NCBI RefSeq assembly: GCF_043575855.1
Contig: NZ_CP144375.1
Span: 62,001-126,000, forward strand
DNA from: Kutzneria buriramensis
GTDB taxonomy: Bacteria > Actinomycetota > Actinomycetes > Mycobacteriales > Pseudonocardiaceae
Direction of reading: 5' to 3'
Length of the DNA stretch: 64,000 nucleotides
Part shown: piece after piece, positions 1 to 9,187 of the stretch
Position numbering within the stretch: position 1 is the stretch's first letter
How the letters are laid out: every line of letters begins with the position of its first letter
Translations under genes and position numbers: made by a program
The notes under the pieces: model-generated
Databases searched by the model: none
The model's input: only the letters and a program-made list of their open reading frames with translations
What the model was told of the DNA's origin: nothing

Positions 1-542
1 CGATCACGGCACTCGAGGCGGGCGGTGACGAGGAGTCGGTGGTGGATATGCTCGCGCACAGCGACGACGAGATCGCGAACAAATTGTGGACGACCTATGG
101 TGAAACGGCGATCGTGACCGGAATCGCCGCCAAGGCCGGCATGGTGAACACCACCCCGCCGAACGATCCCGGCCGATGGGGCGACACCCAGACCACCGCC
201 GAGGACCTCGTCGCGCTCTACCGGTACATCCTCGACACCGTCCCCGAGCACGTGCGCAGCGTGATCCTGAGAGCGCTGTCCGGCGCCAGCCAGACCGCCG
301 CCGACGGGCTCGACCAGTACTTCGGCATCCCCGACGCGGCGACGGGGTGGCCGTGGGCGGTCAAGCAGGGCTGGGCCTGCTGCAAGCCGAACCGCGTGCT
401 GCACACCACCGGCCTGCTCGGCAAGAACTACCGGTACATCGTGGTCGCGCTCAGCTCGCACGACGACTCCACGACCTGGGAGCAGGTGATCGGCGAGCTG
501 ACCGAGGCCGTGCGTTCGGTGGTGTCCACGCTCCGGCAATGA
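1..542 (+). CDS. Serine hydrolase, beta-lactamase-like fold (C-terminal part, 5' end outside window)
   Basis: The reading frame is open from the left edge (frame starting at base 3), so only the C-terminal ~180 residues are present. A segment reading AHSDDEIANKLW resembles the SDN loop of class A beta-lactamase-like serine hydrolases, and WAVKQGW lies where the KTG motif would be. The active-site SxxK would lie upstream of the window. Such proteins are usually exported penicillin-interacting enzymes or esterases, often catalytically degenerate. The fold assignment is a motif-level inference. The substrate cannot be judged. The gene ends in TGA and is followed by a 154-base gap before the next gene. 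Confidence 0.6.
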   Translation, partial: ITALEAGGDEESVVDMLAHSDDEIANKLWTTYGETAIVTGIAAKAGMVNTTPPNDPGRWGDTQTTAEDLVALYRYILDTVPEHVRSVILRALSGASQTAADGLDQYFGIPDAATGWPWAVKQGWACCKPNRVLHTTGLLGKNYRYIVVALSSHDDSTTWEQVIGELTEAVRSVVSTLRQ

Positions 543-696
543 GTCGGCGCGGCCGTCGCCAGTTTCAGCGGGCTGAACAATGATCCGATGTATCAATCAA
601 GACGGTAGGCCTTTTGGCCCAAGTTGACCGGGTCACTGTTGCTTGCAAAGGTTCTCCGGCCTAGGTTTCGCCTCAGTCTCGACGAGGAGGTCGGAT

Positions 697-2748
697 GTGT
701 TCCGGGTCTTAGCGGTCGTACCGATGATGCTCGTCGGGCTGGCCACGCCCGCGAACGCGCTCGACAACGGGCTGGCCGCCACGCCGCCGATGGGGTGGAA
801 CGACTGGAACGCCTTCGGGTGCAGCGTGGACCAGCAGCTCGTGGAGCAGACCGCGGACACGCTGGTGTCGAGCGGCATGCGGGACGCCGGCTACCAGTAC
901 GTGAACATCGACGACTGCTGGGCGCTGCCCAACCGGGACACCACCGGCAACCTGGTGGCCGACCCGGCCAAGTTCCCCGACGGCATCGCCGAGCTCGCCG
1001 ACTACGTGCACGCGCGCGGCCTCAAGCTGGGCATCTACGAGGACTCCGGCATCCACACGTGCTCCAAGAGCGGCGGCTTCCCCGGCAGCCTGGGCCACGA
1101 GCAGCAGGACGCGGACCTCTTCGCGAGCTGGCACGTCGACTACCTCAAGTACGACGACTGCAACGTGCCCGCCGACGGGCAGAACATCCCCTCGACCATC
1201 GCCCGCTACGACGCCATGCGGGACGCGCTGGCCGGCAAGGGCATCGTGTTCAGCATCTGCGAGAAGACCGACTTCGGCGTGCCGAACTCGGCGTGGCCGA
1301 CGGTCGGCAACCTGTGGCGCACCACCGGCGACATCCACGACAACTACAACCGCATGGTGGCCCTGTTCCACACCAACATCACGCTGGCCGACCTGGCCGG
1401 GCCGGACCACTGGAACGACCCGGACATGCTGGAGATCGGCAACGGCGGCATGTCGGACGTGGAGTACCGGTCACACTTCGCGCTGTGGGCGGAGATGGCC
1501 GCGCCGCTGATCGCCGGCACCGAGGTGCGCACGATGTCGCCGGCCACCAAGGAGATCCTCACCAACCGCGAGATCATCGCGGTGGACCAGGACCCGTCGG
1601 GGGCGCAGGGCCGAGCCGTCTCGTCGGCCGACGGCCAGTGGGTGCTGACCAAGCCGCTGGCCGACGGCAGCCGCGCCGTCACGCTGTTCAACGAGACCGA
1701 CTCCCCCGCCACGATCTCCACCACCGCCACGCAGGTCGGGCTGGGTCGCGCGTTCGACTACCAGGTGCGGGACCTGTTCGCACACACCACGTCCGAGTCC
1801 GCCGGCAAGATCACGGCGGCGCTGCCGGCGCACGCGTCGGCGATGTACCGGGTCTCCCCCAACCGGCACCTGGCGCTGCCGCACGTGGTCGTCGGACTCT
1901 CCACTGTGGACCCGGCGAACCCGACGTCTGTCACCGCGACCGTCACGAACGACGGGCTGCTGCCGGCGGTCTGGAACCAGCTGCACCTCACGCTGCCCGC
2001 CGGCTGGACGGCCCGGCCGTCGCACGACGAGCTGATCCCGGTCGTGCCGTCAGGGCAGAGCCGGTCGATCACCTACCAACTCACGCCGCCGGCCGTGAAC
2101 ACCCCGTTGCCGACCGATCAGCTCGCGGTGTCGTTGAACGGCAGGCAGTCCTTCACCGAGGACGTGCACCGGCCGACGCCCGTGCAGGCGCCGCTGAAGA
2201 CCTTCGCCGCGGTGGACGGCACCACGCGGCCGCAGTTCGGCGAGCTCGGCGACCGGCTGGCGATCGTCGCCGCCGGCGCGGACGTGTCCGGCACCAACAA
2301 CCAGTACGGCACGATCTACCGGCCGCAGGGCCTGCCCGCCACCGGCACGGCCACCACCCAGGTGCTGTCCCAGCAGAACCGCAACGCGTCCACCAAGTCC
2401 GGCCTGATCGTGCGGAACGATCTGTCCAAGGCGGACAGCTCGGCCGGTTACGTCACGCTGGAAGTGACGCCGAGCAAGGGCATTCAGCTCCAGTGGGACG
2501 CCGACGGCAACGGCCAGCTGGAGTCGTCCAGGACCGTGGGCGGCGTGACCGCGCCGGTGTGGCTGCGGATCACCCGTGACGGCACGGCGTTCACCGGGCA
2601 GTACTCCGTGGACGGCGCCACCTGGAGCACTGTCGCGACGATCACCGTGCCGTCGGCCACCGGGACCGAGGACGTCGGCGTGTTCACCTCGTCCCACAAC
2701 AAGTACGTCGACGGCCGGGCCGACTTCGGCTCGTTCGCCGCCGGCTGA
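697..2748 (+). CDS. Secreted GH27 alpha-galactosidase with C-terminal accessory domains
   Basis: Predicted exported glycoside hydrolase of family 27 (alpha-galactosidase/melibiase), 683 aa. The GTG start at 697 is preferred to a TTG 54 bases upstream because GAGGAGG lies just before it and it opens directly into a signal peptide (hydrophobic VLAVVPMMLVGLA, then ANA). The catalytic (beta/alpha)8 domain starts at the family hallmark PPMGWNDWNAF (about residue 30). The likely nucleophile is Asp153 in KYDDC and the acid/base is the second Asp of WNDPDML. After about residue 400 come a NEW3-like beta-sandwich and a C-terminal concanavalin-like domain rich in Gly, Thr and Ser. It ends 4 bases before the convergent LLM oxidoreductase gene. 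Role: extracellular release of alpha-linked galactose from plant-type sugars. Confidence 0.92.
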   Translation: MFRVLAVVPMMLVGLATPANALDNGLAATPPMGWNDWNAFGCSVDQQLVEQTADTLVSSGMRDAGYQYVNIDDCWALPNRDTTGNLVADPAKFPDGIAELADYVHARGLKLGIYEDSGIHTCSKSGGFPGSLGHEQQDADLFASWHVDYLKYDDCNVPADGQNIPSTIARYDAMRDALAGKGIVFSICEKTDFGVPNSAWPTVGNLWRTTGDIHDNYNRMVALFHTNITLADLAGPDHWNDPDMLEIGNGGMSDVEYRSHFALWAEMAAPLIAGTEVRTMSPATKEILTNREIIAVDQDPSGAQGRAVSSADGQWVLTKPLADGSRAVTLFNETDSPATISTTATQVGLGRAFDYQVRDLFAHTTSESAGKITAALPAHASAMYRVSPNRHLALPHVVVGLSTVDPANPTSVTATVTNDGLLPAVWNQLHLTLPAGWTARPSHDELIPVVPSGQSRSITYQLTPPAVNTPLPTDQLAVSLNGRQSFTEDVHRPTPVQAPLKTFAAVDGTTRPQFGELGDRLAIVAAGADVSGTNNQYGTIYRPQGLPATGTATTQVLSQQNRNASTKSGLIVRNDLSKADSSAGYVTLEVTPSKGIQLQWDADGNGQLESSRTVGGVTAPVWLRITRDGTAFTGQYSVDGATWSTVATITVPSATGTEDVGVFTSSHNKYVDGRADFGSFAAG

Positions 2749-2752
2749 GGGC

Positions 2753-3589
2753 CTACTCGCCGTGCAGCTCCGCGACCGCGGTCTCGATCTCGTCCAGCCG
2801 CCGCTCGATCGGGCCGCGGCCGGCCGACGGCAGCCAGAACAGGATGCGCCGGAAGCCGGCCGCCTCGTACTTCTCCAGCACCGCCGGCTTGGTCGGGCCG
2901 CCCATCAGCACCAGGTCGATCGGCCGGTCGGCCCGGTCCTGGAGCGCCTTGCCGCGGCCGATCAGGTCGTCGGCGCGGCCGGCGTAGTTGGGCATCCAGG
3001 CGTCGGCGAAGGCCAGCGCCCGCTCCTCCACGGTCGGCCCGTTGCCGCCGAGCAGGATCGGCGGGTGCGGCCGCTGCGCCGGCTTCGGCCAGGACCAAAT
3101 GCGCTCGAACTTCACGAACTCGCCGTCGTAGCTGGCCTCGTCGTCGGCCCAGATCCGCTTCATGGCGTCGATCCGCTCGGCCATCAGCCGCATCCGCGTG
3201 CGCGGGTCGGTGCCGTGGTTCTCCATCTCCTCACGGTTCCAGCCGGCCCCGACGCCGAACTCCAGCCGCCCGCCGGAGAGGTGGTCGACGCTGGCGACCT
3301 CCTTGGCCGTGATGATCGGGTCGCGCTGGTTCACCAGACAGATCCCGCTTCCCACCCGCAGCCTCGTGGTCGCCGCGGCGGCCGCCGTGAGCGCGACGAA
3401 CAGGTCGTAGGTGTGGGCGTACTTGCGGGGAAGCTCGCCGCCGGCAGGGTAGGGCGTGCGGCGGTCCGCCGGGATGTGGGTGTGCTCCGTGAAGAACAGC
3501 GACTCGTGCCCGCGCTCCTCGACCAGCCGCGCGAGCGGCCCGGGGGCGACGGTGTCAGGGGTGGCGAAGACGGCAGCACCGATGTCCAT
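2753..3589 (-). CDS. LLM-class F420-dependent oxidoreductase
   Basis: 278-aa luciferase-like monooxygenase-fold protein of the F420-dependent group common in actinomycetes. The ATG at 3589 gives the family-typical start MDIGAAVFATPDTV. An upstream in-frame start would add 11 residues and run toward the divergent neighbour. Visible family segments are LFFTEHTHIP near the N-terminus, GSGICLVNQRDPI, a DHLSGGRLEFGVGAGWN motif typical of LLM proteins, and HPPILLGGNGP in the C-terminal half. It probably uses reduced F420 for a hydride transfer to an unknown substrate. It is divergent from the beta-helix gene (48 bases apart, shared promoter region) and convergent with the galactosidase. Confidence 0.88.
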   Translation of the reverse strand: MDIGAAVFATPDTVAPGPLARLVEERGHESLFFTEHTHIPADRRTPYPAGGELPRKYAHTYDLFVALTAAAAATTRLRVGSGICLVNQRDPIITAKEVASVDHLSGGRLEFGVGAGWNREEMENHGTDPRTRMRLMAERIDAMKRIWADDEASYDGEFVKFERIWSWPKPAQRPHPPILLGGNGPTVEERALAFADAWMPNYAGRADDLIGRGKALQDRADRPIDLVLMGGPTKPAVLEKYEAAGFRRILFWLPSAGRGPIERRLDEIETAVAELHGE

Positions 3590-3636
3590 GCGTGCACCGT
3601 ACGCCGGTCGTTGTGTCATCACGATGTGGAGTGCTC

Positions 3637-6216
3637 ATGAAACGATCAGTCCAACTGGCGGTCGGCGTGGCCGCGGCGGTGGCCTCCGCCGTGGCGCTGA
3701 CCGCCACCCCGGCTGACGCGTCCGGGCCGCGCGGCTCGGACGTCTACGTGTCCCCGCGCGGGAACGACCGGTTGCCGGGCACGGCGATGCTGCCGGTGCG
3801 CACCCTGCAACGCGCCCAGGCCATCGTGCGCGACCGGGCGGCCCACGCCGACGGCGACATCACCGTGCACCTGGCGCCGGGGGTGTTCGACCTGTCGCAG
3901 CCCTTGCAGCTGGACGCGCGGGACTCCGGCGTCAACGGCCACCGGGTGATCTGGCAGGGCTCGAACGGCACCGAGATCAGCGGCGGCAAGCAGGTCACCG
4001 GCTGGCGGCCGGTGCCGGGACGGCCGGGGCTGTTCGCCGCGCCGGCGCCGAAAGGCCTGGACAACACGCGGCAGCTATACGTCAACGGCGTCCGTGAGCA
4101 GCGGGCGCAGGGCACACTGCCGGTGACGCTGACGGCGACCGCGACCGGCTACACCGCGTCCGCGCCGACGATGGCCGGCTGGCGCAACCCGTCCGACATC
4201 GAGTTCGTGTATACGGCCGGCGAGGCGCTGTGGAACATCCAGCGCGACGGCCTCGGCCAGTGGACCGAGCCGCGCTGCCCGATCGGGTCCATGAGCGGCA
4301 CCACGATCACCATGGCCCAGCCGTGCTGGGACAACTCCACCAAGCGGGTGGTGTTCCCGAACATCCCGGGCCGCAGCGTGAACATGGTCGGCCCCTACGA
4401 CCTGACCAACGGCCGGCAGCCGACATACGTGGAGAACGCGTTCGAGGTGCTGGACACGCCCGGCGAGTGGTACCTGGACCGGTCCGCGCACACCGTCTAC
4501 TACATGCCGCGGCCGGGTGAGAACCTCCGCACCGCCGACGTCGAGGCGCCGGCGCTGGAACAGTTGGTCACCGCGTCGCACCTCCAGAACGTGTCGTTCC
4601 GGGACATCCAGTACTCCTACGCGACCTGGCTGACGCCGTCGTCGCCGGAGGGCTTCTCGGAGATCCAGGCCGGCTACACCAACACCGGCCCCGACGGCTG
4701 GGCCGTGCAGGGCCTGTGCCAGTTCGTGCCGGGCGGCACCTGCCCGTACGCGTCGTGGACACCGGAGCCGGGCAACATCTCCGTGACGGACAGCTCCGGC
4801 CTCGAGTTCACCGACTCCGTGTTCACCCACCTCGGCGCGGCCGGCCTGCGCCTCGGCGGGAACACGGCGAACACGGTGGTGCGCGGCGACATCTTCACCG
4901 ACATCTCCGGCAACGGCATCGAGATCGGCGGCGTGGACCAGCCGACCACCGGCAGCACGCACGACGTGCAGGTGCTGGACAACCACCTCTACGGGCTGCC
5001 GCGGGAGTTCCACGGCGGGGTGGCGATCATCAACGGCTACAGCCAGCACGACGTGATCTCGCACAACCAGATCGACCACGTGGCGTACTCGGCGATCTCG
5101 ATGGGCTGGGGCGGCTGGCCGGACAAGATCAAGGTGGCCGCCACGCCGAACAACTCGCACGACAACGTGGTGTCCGACAACCTGATCCACGACTACATGC
5201 TGTCGCTGGACGACGGCGGCGCCATCTACACCCAGGGCATCACCGGCAGCTCCATCGAGACCGGCGAGAAGGTGACCGGCAACCTCATCCACGGGCAGTT
5301 GGGCCTGGGCAAGGGCATCTACACCGACAACGGCAACACCTACGAGAACGTGGTCGGCAACGTCGTCTACGGGACCGCGTACGCCAATGTCGGCACCGCG
5401 CACGTGGACTACCGGGACCAGCTCGGCAACAACGACCCGACGCTGATCCAGGGCAACTACTGGGAGCAGGGCGACAAGGACGGCAACAACAAGGGCGTGA
5501 TCACCCAGGGCAACCACCTGCTGGACAACCCGGCGGCCGCGCCGAAGTCCATTGTGGACAACGCCGGCCTGGAACCGGCGTACCGGGGTCTGCTGTCGCG
5601 GCGGGTCGGCGGCGACGGGCCGCCGGCGCAGCCGACGCGGGTGGGGTCATTCGCCGCCGACGGCAAGGTCTACGTCACCTGGAACCCCAGCTACGCCTTC
5701 AACAACGCGCCGCTGGACAGCTACCTGATCACCGCCGGGAACAAGACGGTGAGCATCCCGGCGGCCCAGTTCGACAAGCAGGGCTACGCCGAGGTGGACG
5801 GGCTGGCCAACGGAACGTCATATGTGGTCACCGTGCGGGCGCACAACTGCTTCGGCGCAAGCACTCCGTCGCTGCCGGCCGCGGCGGTGACGCCGGGTCC
5901 GCTCGCCGGCGTCAAGTCCGACGCGCCGACCGGAACCAAGGCGCTGCCGTCGTCCAGTGCGGTCAGCCTGCACTGGACGCCGCCGGCCAAGATGGGTGAC
6001 ACGCCGATCATCGCGTACGTGATCACCGTGTCGGACGGGCGGACGATCACCGTGAACGGCCGGGACGCCCTGGTGTCGCAGCCGACCGCGAAGGCGATGA
6101 CCCGTGTGGTCGACAAGCTGTCGCCGGCCACCGCCTACACCTTCACCATCGCGGCCGTCACCGCCGACGGGCCCGGCGCCGCCGTGACCGTCACGGCGAC
6201 GACAGCCTCCTCATAG
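3637..6216 (+). CDS. Secreted right-handed beta-helix protein with two C-terminal fibronectin III domains
   Basis: 859 aa from the ATG at 3637 (GGAG just upstream). That start gives a clean signal peptide (MKRS, hydrophobic VAAAVASAVALTA, then ADA). The mature N-terminus DVYVSPRGNDRLPGT followed by RTLQRAQAIVRDR is the standard opening of right-handed beta-helix carbohydrate enzymes (GH141-like/pectate-lyase superfamily). The central ~500 residues show parallel beta-helix periodicity with many Asn-containing turns (NHLYGL, NLIHDYM, NGNTYENVVGN). Two FN3 modules occupy about residues 660-755 and 770-859. Role: probably extracellular polysaccharide cleavage, substrate unknown. The TAG stop overlaps the stop of the convergent membrane-protein gene by 6 bases. 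The family call is firm; the enzyme activity is not. Confidence 0.82.
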   Translation: MKRSVQLAVGVAAAVASAVALTATPADASGPRGSDVYVSPRGNDRLPGTAMLPVRTLQRAQAIVRDRAAHADGDITVHLAPGVFDLSQPLQLDARDSGVNGHRVIWQGSNGTEISGGKQVTGWRPVPGRPGLFAAPAPKGLDNTRQLYVNGVREQRAQGTLPVTLTATATGYTASAPTMAGWRNPSDIEFVYTAGEALWNIQRDGLGQWTEPRCPIGSMSGTTITMAQPCWDNSTKRVVFPNIPGRSVNMVGPYDLTNGRQPTYVENAFEVLDTPGEWYLDRSAHTVYYMPRPGENLRTADVEAPALEQLVTASHLQNVSFRDIQYSYATWLTPSSPEGFSEIQAGYTNTGPDGWAVQGLCQFVPGGTCPYASWTPEPGNISVTDSSGLEFTDSVFTHLGAAGLRLGGNTANTVVRGDIFTDISGNGIEIGGVDQPTTGSTHDVQVLDNHLYGLPREFHGGVAIINGYSQHDVISHNQIDHVAYSAISMGWGGWPDKIKVAATPNNSHDNVVSDNLIHDYMLSLDDGGAIYTQGITGSSIETGEKVTGNLIHGQLGLGKGIYTDNGNTYENVVGNVVYGTAYANVGTAHVDYRDQLGNNDPTLIQGNYWEQGDKDGNNKGVITQGNHLLDNPAAAPKSIVDNAGLEPAYRGLLSRRVGGDGPPAQPTRVGSFAADGKVYVTWNPSYAFNNAPLDSYLITAGNKTVSIPAAQFDKQGYAEVDGLANGTSYVVTVRAHNCFGASTPSLPAAAVTPGPLAGVKSDAPTGTKALPSSSAVSLHWTPPAKMGDTPIIAYVITVSDGRTITVNGRDALVSQPTAKAMTRVVDKLSPATAYTFTIAAVTADGPGAAVTVTATTASS

Positions 6217-7326
6217 CGTCGGCAGCAATCCGGCGACCGGGCTGAGCACCACGCCCAGCACGATCCTCGCCGGGCCGACCAGAACACCCGCCACCACGCT
6301 GGCCGTCAGGCACACCGCCCAGGCCGGCGTGGTGGCGCGTTTCCGGGCCAGGTGCACGCCGAACACCATCGCCGCGACCAGGACCGGCGGGCCCACGGCG
6401 ATCAGCCAGGTGGGCACCGGGCCCAGCGTCACCGGCGAGTTCGGCAGGCCGGAGATCGCGATCGCGCAGGCGGAGAGGGCCACCGTGAAGTCGACGAAAT
6501 GCAGCAGGACCGGGTCGACGTCGGTGTCGTTGAGGACGTCGGCGCGATACCGGTAGCAGGCGAACAGGAACAGCACCGACACCCCGACGAGGTCGAATGT
6601 GATCGCCTCGTCCAGCGTCGGGGCCGGCAGGTTCGCCACGGCCAGCACGATCGTGGCCAGCGCCGTCAGCAGGCCGAGGATGCCCAGCCAGACGCCGCTC
6701 ACCGTGAGGACCTGCTTCAGCGGCACCCGCCAGCGCTTCTTCGACGTCGCCACGGCGGTGAGGTATGCCATGCCGACCATCGCCGACGTGACCGCCGCGG
6801 CCGTGCCGAAGTCACCGTCGAGCAGCGACAGCACCAGGATCGTGTACAGGATCAGCAGCGCCGTGAACGTCAGGAACGCGCCGATGGTGCGGAGCGGTCG
6901 CAGGAGTTGGGCGCGCGGGATGCCCAGCAGGAGGCCGAACAGCGTCCAGCAGGCGCACAGCAGCACCCACTGGGTGAGGATCGCCAGCGGCATCACCCCG
7001 GCCAGCCGGTCCCTGCCCAGGTAGATCAGCTCGTCCGTCAGCGATTCGGTCTGGTCCGCGCCGTAGAAGCCGTACGCCAGCACCAGCAGCACGGTCGACA
7101 CCGCCGTCGCCAGTTTGCCCGGGTGCCGCCAGAACTCCTCGTCGATCTGACGCTTGGACCAGCGGGTCAGCGGCTTGCCGACGGCGTAGGCGATGCCGCC
7201 GGCGACGACCACCAACAGGGTGATCGCCGCCGTGCGCAGCTGGCCGGGGTCGATGTCCACCCCGGCCTGGCTCAAGAACTGCCCGATGAGGTCGATGTAG
7301 TCCACGGCCTTCGGAGCCTCGGCCAA
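6211..7326 (-). CDS. Polytopic membrane protein of unknown function
   Basis: 371-aa integral membrane protein with about nine to ten hydrophobic spans spread along its length and a short cytoplasmic N-terminal stretch before the first span (TLLVVVAGGIAYAVG). No transporter or enzyme signature is recognised. The start is uncertain: TTG at 7326 gives MAEAPKAVDY, while the GTG at 7305 (VDYIDLIGQF) is equally plausible and is preceded by GAAGG. Its 3' end overlaps the convergent beta-helix gene by 6 bases, so the two transcripts are antisense at their tails. A short inverted repeat sits just upstream of the start. Confidence 0.7.
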   Translation of the reverse strand: MAEAPKAVDYIDLIGQFLSQAGVDIDPGQLRTAAITLLVVVAGGIAYAVGKPLTRWSKRQIDEEFWRHPGKLATAVSTVLLVLAYGFYGADQTESLTDELIYLGRDRLAGVMPLAILTQWVLLCACWTLFGLLLGIPRAQLLRPLRTIGAFLTFTALLILYTILVLSLLDGDFGTAAAVTSAMVGMAYLTAVATSKKRWRVPLKQVLTVSGVWLGILGLLTALATIVLAVANLPAPTLDEAITFDLVGVSVLFLFACYRYRADVLNDTDVDPVLLHFVDFTVALSACAIAISGLPNSPVTLGPVPTWLIAVGPPVLVAAMVFGVHLARKRATTPAWAVCLTASVVAGVLVGPARIVLGVVLSPVAGLLPTL

Positions 7327-7330
7327 ACCG

Positions 7331-7346
7331 CCTGATACACGTCAGG
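7331..7346. promoter_or_regulatory. Short inverted repeat upstream of the membrane-protein start
   Basis: CCTGA-TACACG-TCAGG, a perfect 5-base inverted repeat with a 6-base spacer, immediately upstream of the start codon region of the minus-strand membrane gene. It could be an operator. No cognate regulator is identified. Confidence 0.25.
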
Positions 7347-7480
7347 GAAGGGTTGTCGGCCGACCGACGCAAGGACCGTTCCGGCCACTCCACTCGTTCG
7401 GATCAACTTTCTTCCTCTTAAGGCAGATATTCCATGGGAGTAATCGTAACGACCGCGTTCGCGGCCCCGAAGCGTCCGAT

Positions 7481-8080
7481 GTGACCGCCATCAGCGCACT
7501 TCGTCGCACCGCGTCGCACGCCCTCGACTTCTGGTACAACACCGACACCGCCGGGAAAATCGAACTACCCGGAATTCACGGCGCCGACCAGATCTACTAC
7601 ATCGCCTCGCCGTGGCGATCGCTACGCCGGGCACTGTCTCCCGCCGACGTCACCTCGTCGGACGTCTTCCTCGACGTCGGCTGCGGCAAGGGGCGCATGG
7701 TCCTGGAGGCCGTCAGCTCGTACCGGTTCCGCCGGTGTGTCGGCGTCGAACTCGTGCCCGAGATATATCGGCACGCCGTCCGCAACATCCACAACGCGCA
7801 GCGCCGGCACCGCCGAATCCGCGGCCGGGTCGAATTGATCAACCAGGACATCCGCACCTTCGCCGTGCCCGACGACGTCAGCGTCGTATTCGCCTTCAAC
7901 CCGTTCCGCGGTCCCGTGTGGACTGCCGCCATCGACTCGCTGATCGCCTCCCACGACCGCTCTCCCCGTCGTATTCGCCTGGTTTACGTCAATCCGGAGG
8001 AACACCGGGAGCTGGTCGCCACCGGCCGCTTCCGCGTCGAGCGGGAACTCCCCGGAACCACCGTCTACGAACTCCGCTGA
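7481..8080 (+). CDS. Class I SAM-dependent methyltransferase
   Basis: 199 aa, GTG start. SAM-binding motif I reads FLDVGCGKGRM (about residues 63-73) and the acidic motif-II residue lies in VGVELVPE. A later FAFNPFRGPVW segment is in the position of motif IV. Small stand-alone methyltransferases with this N-terminal DFWYNTDT opening occur widely in actinomycetes, and the acceptor is unknown. The gene is divergent from the membrane-protein gene; the 154-base gap upstream is locally AT-richer (TTTCTTCCTCTTAAGG) and must hold its promoter. Its stop lies 15 bases before the next start, so the two genes may be co-transcribed. Confidence 0.8.
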   Translation: MTAISALRRTASHALDFWYNTDTAGKIELPGIHGADQIYYIASPWRSLRRALSPADVTSSDVFLDVGCGKGRMVLEAVSSYRFRRCVGVELVPEIYRHAVRNIHNAQRRHRRIRGRVELINQDIRTFAVPDDVSVVFAFNPFRGPVWTAAIDSLIASHDRSPRRIRLVYVNPEEHRELVATGRFRVERELPGTTVYELR

Positions 8081-8095
8081 TGCCAGAATGGGGTC

Positions 8096-8650
8096 ATGAT
8101 CACCAGGTACCTCACGGCGAGCGCCGGGTTCGAGAAGGTGCTGCGGGCGGTGTCGGCGGACGGCTGGACCGCCGGCACGCCCTGCACCGAGTGGAACGTC
8201 CGGCAGCTCGTCAACCACGTGGTCCGCGGCAACCACCTGAACCACATCATGCTCACCCGGCCCGCGCAGGCAATGGACTACCGCCGGTCCGCCGCGGAGG
8301 ACGTCCTCGGCGACGATCCGCTCCAGGCCTTCGCCGAGAGCACCCAGATCTGCGCGGAGGCGTTCCGGCAGCACCCCGACGCGAAGCTCGTCTACCCGAT
8401 GGGGCCGATCCCGGCATCAAGGGCCCTTGCGCTGCGGACGACCGACGTCATCATCCACACCTGGGACCTGGCCCGGGCGATCGGCGCCGACGAGACGTTG
8501 AACCCCGAGCTGGTGGCGTGGGCGGATGACGCGTTCGCGGAGACGTATGCGGGGCTGCTCGACCGGCCGGGCGTGTTCGCGACCCCGGTGGGTGCGGCAC
8601 CGGTGGAGAGGCAGGCGGCGTTCCTGCACCGCGCCGGGCGGAACCCGTGA
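8096..8650 (+). CDS. TIGR03086-type DinB/maleylpyruvate-isomerase-like metal-binding protein
   Basis: 184-aa four-helix DinB-fold protein of the actinobacterial mycothiol-dependent/TIGR03086 group. Diagnostic segments are PCTEWNVRQLVNHVVRGN near residue 30 (His for metal binding), DVIIHTWDLARAIG in the middle, and a C-terminal FAETYAGLLDRPGVF region. Members coordinate a divalent metal through His residues and some conjugate mycothiol, but the substrate of this copy is unknown. Start ATG at 8096; no strong ribosome site is seen. The stop abuts the stop of the convergent P-loop gene with no gap. Confidence 0.82.
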   Translation: MITRYLTASAGFEKVLRAVSADGWTAGTPCTEWNVRQLVNHVVRGNHLNHIMLTRPAQAMDYRRSAAEDVLGDDPLQAFAESTQICAEAFRQHPDAKLVYPMGPIPASRALALRTTDVIIHTWDLARAIGADETLNPELVAWADDAFAETYAGLLDRPGVFATPVGAAPVERQAAFLHRAGRNP

Positions 8651-9172
8651 TCAGGTCCAACCGGTAGCGGACACGACCGCGCGAGCGACATCCGCGACGG
8701 TCCATCCATCCGTGGCCACGCGAACGGTGTCGGCGGGTGCCTGCTCCTCGAGGATCCGGGCACTGCGAAGGCTACCGGCAATCTCCCGCTCCAACCCGGA
8801 ACCGACCTCACGGCCAGCGAGCCGCGAATAGGTCTCCGCGTCGGAGGCGGTGAGCAGCACCCGCACCAGCCGTACAGACGGCCCCATCGCCCGCGCGAAC
8901 ATTATGGCGTTCTCCGCCAGCACCACACGCGTGTTCACGTAGACGAGCCGGCGGTGGCCGAGCGCGGCGAAGTTGGCCCACACGGCGGCCAGGTTGCAGG
9001 CGGTGATCTCCGCGCGGTCGGGGTCGTCGGCGGGCGCGGGATGGACCTGGCCCATGAAGTCGCCGTCGACGAGCGCGTGGGAGACGCCGGCTGCCTGGAG
9101 CAGCGCCGACACCTCCCACGCGACGGTGGTCTTGCCGACGCCGGCCCGGCCGCCGATCAGAAGTGCTTCCAC
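8651..9172 (-). CDS. P-loop ATP/nucleoside-kinase-like protein
   Basis: 173 aa, GTG start. A Walker A loop GGRAGVGKTT lies at residues 7-16 and a DGDFMGQVHP segment follows where adenylylsulfate- or gluconate-kinase-like enzymes bind substrate. No membrane segments. The family of small AAA/kinase-like proteins is clear but the phosphate acceptor is not. It lies 15 bases downstream of the PPOX gene on the same strand and is probably translated from the same message, since no ribosome site of its own is evident. Confidence 0.72.
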   Translation of the reverse strand: MEALLIGGRAGVGKTTVAWEVSALLQAAGVSHALVDGDFMGQVHPAPADDPDRAEITACNLAAVWANFAALGHRRLVYVNTRVVLAENAIMFARAMGPSVRLVRVLLTASDAETYSRLAGREVGSGLEREIAGSLRSARILEEQAPADTVRVATDGWTVADVARAVVSATGWT

Positions 9173-9187
9173 GCCGGAGAGAATGGC

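Noticed and set aside
608..619. GGCC-TTTT-GGCC dyad after the first gene as a terminator
   Set aside because: The stem is only four bases and no T-tract follows; too weak to call.
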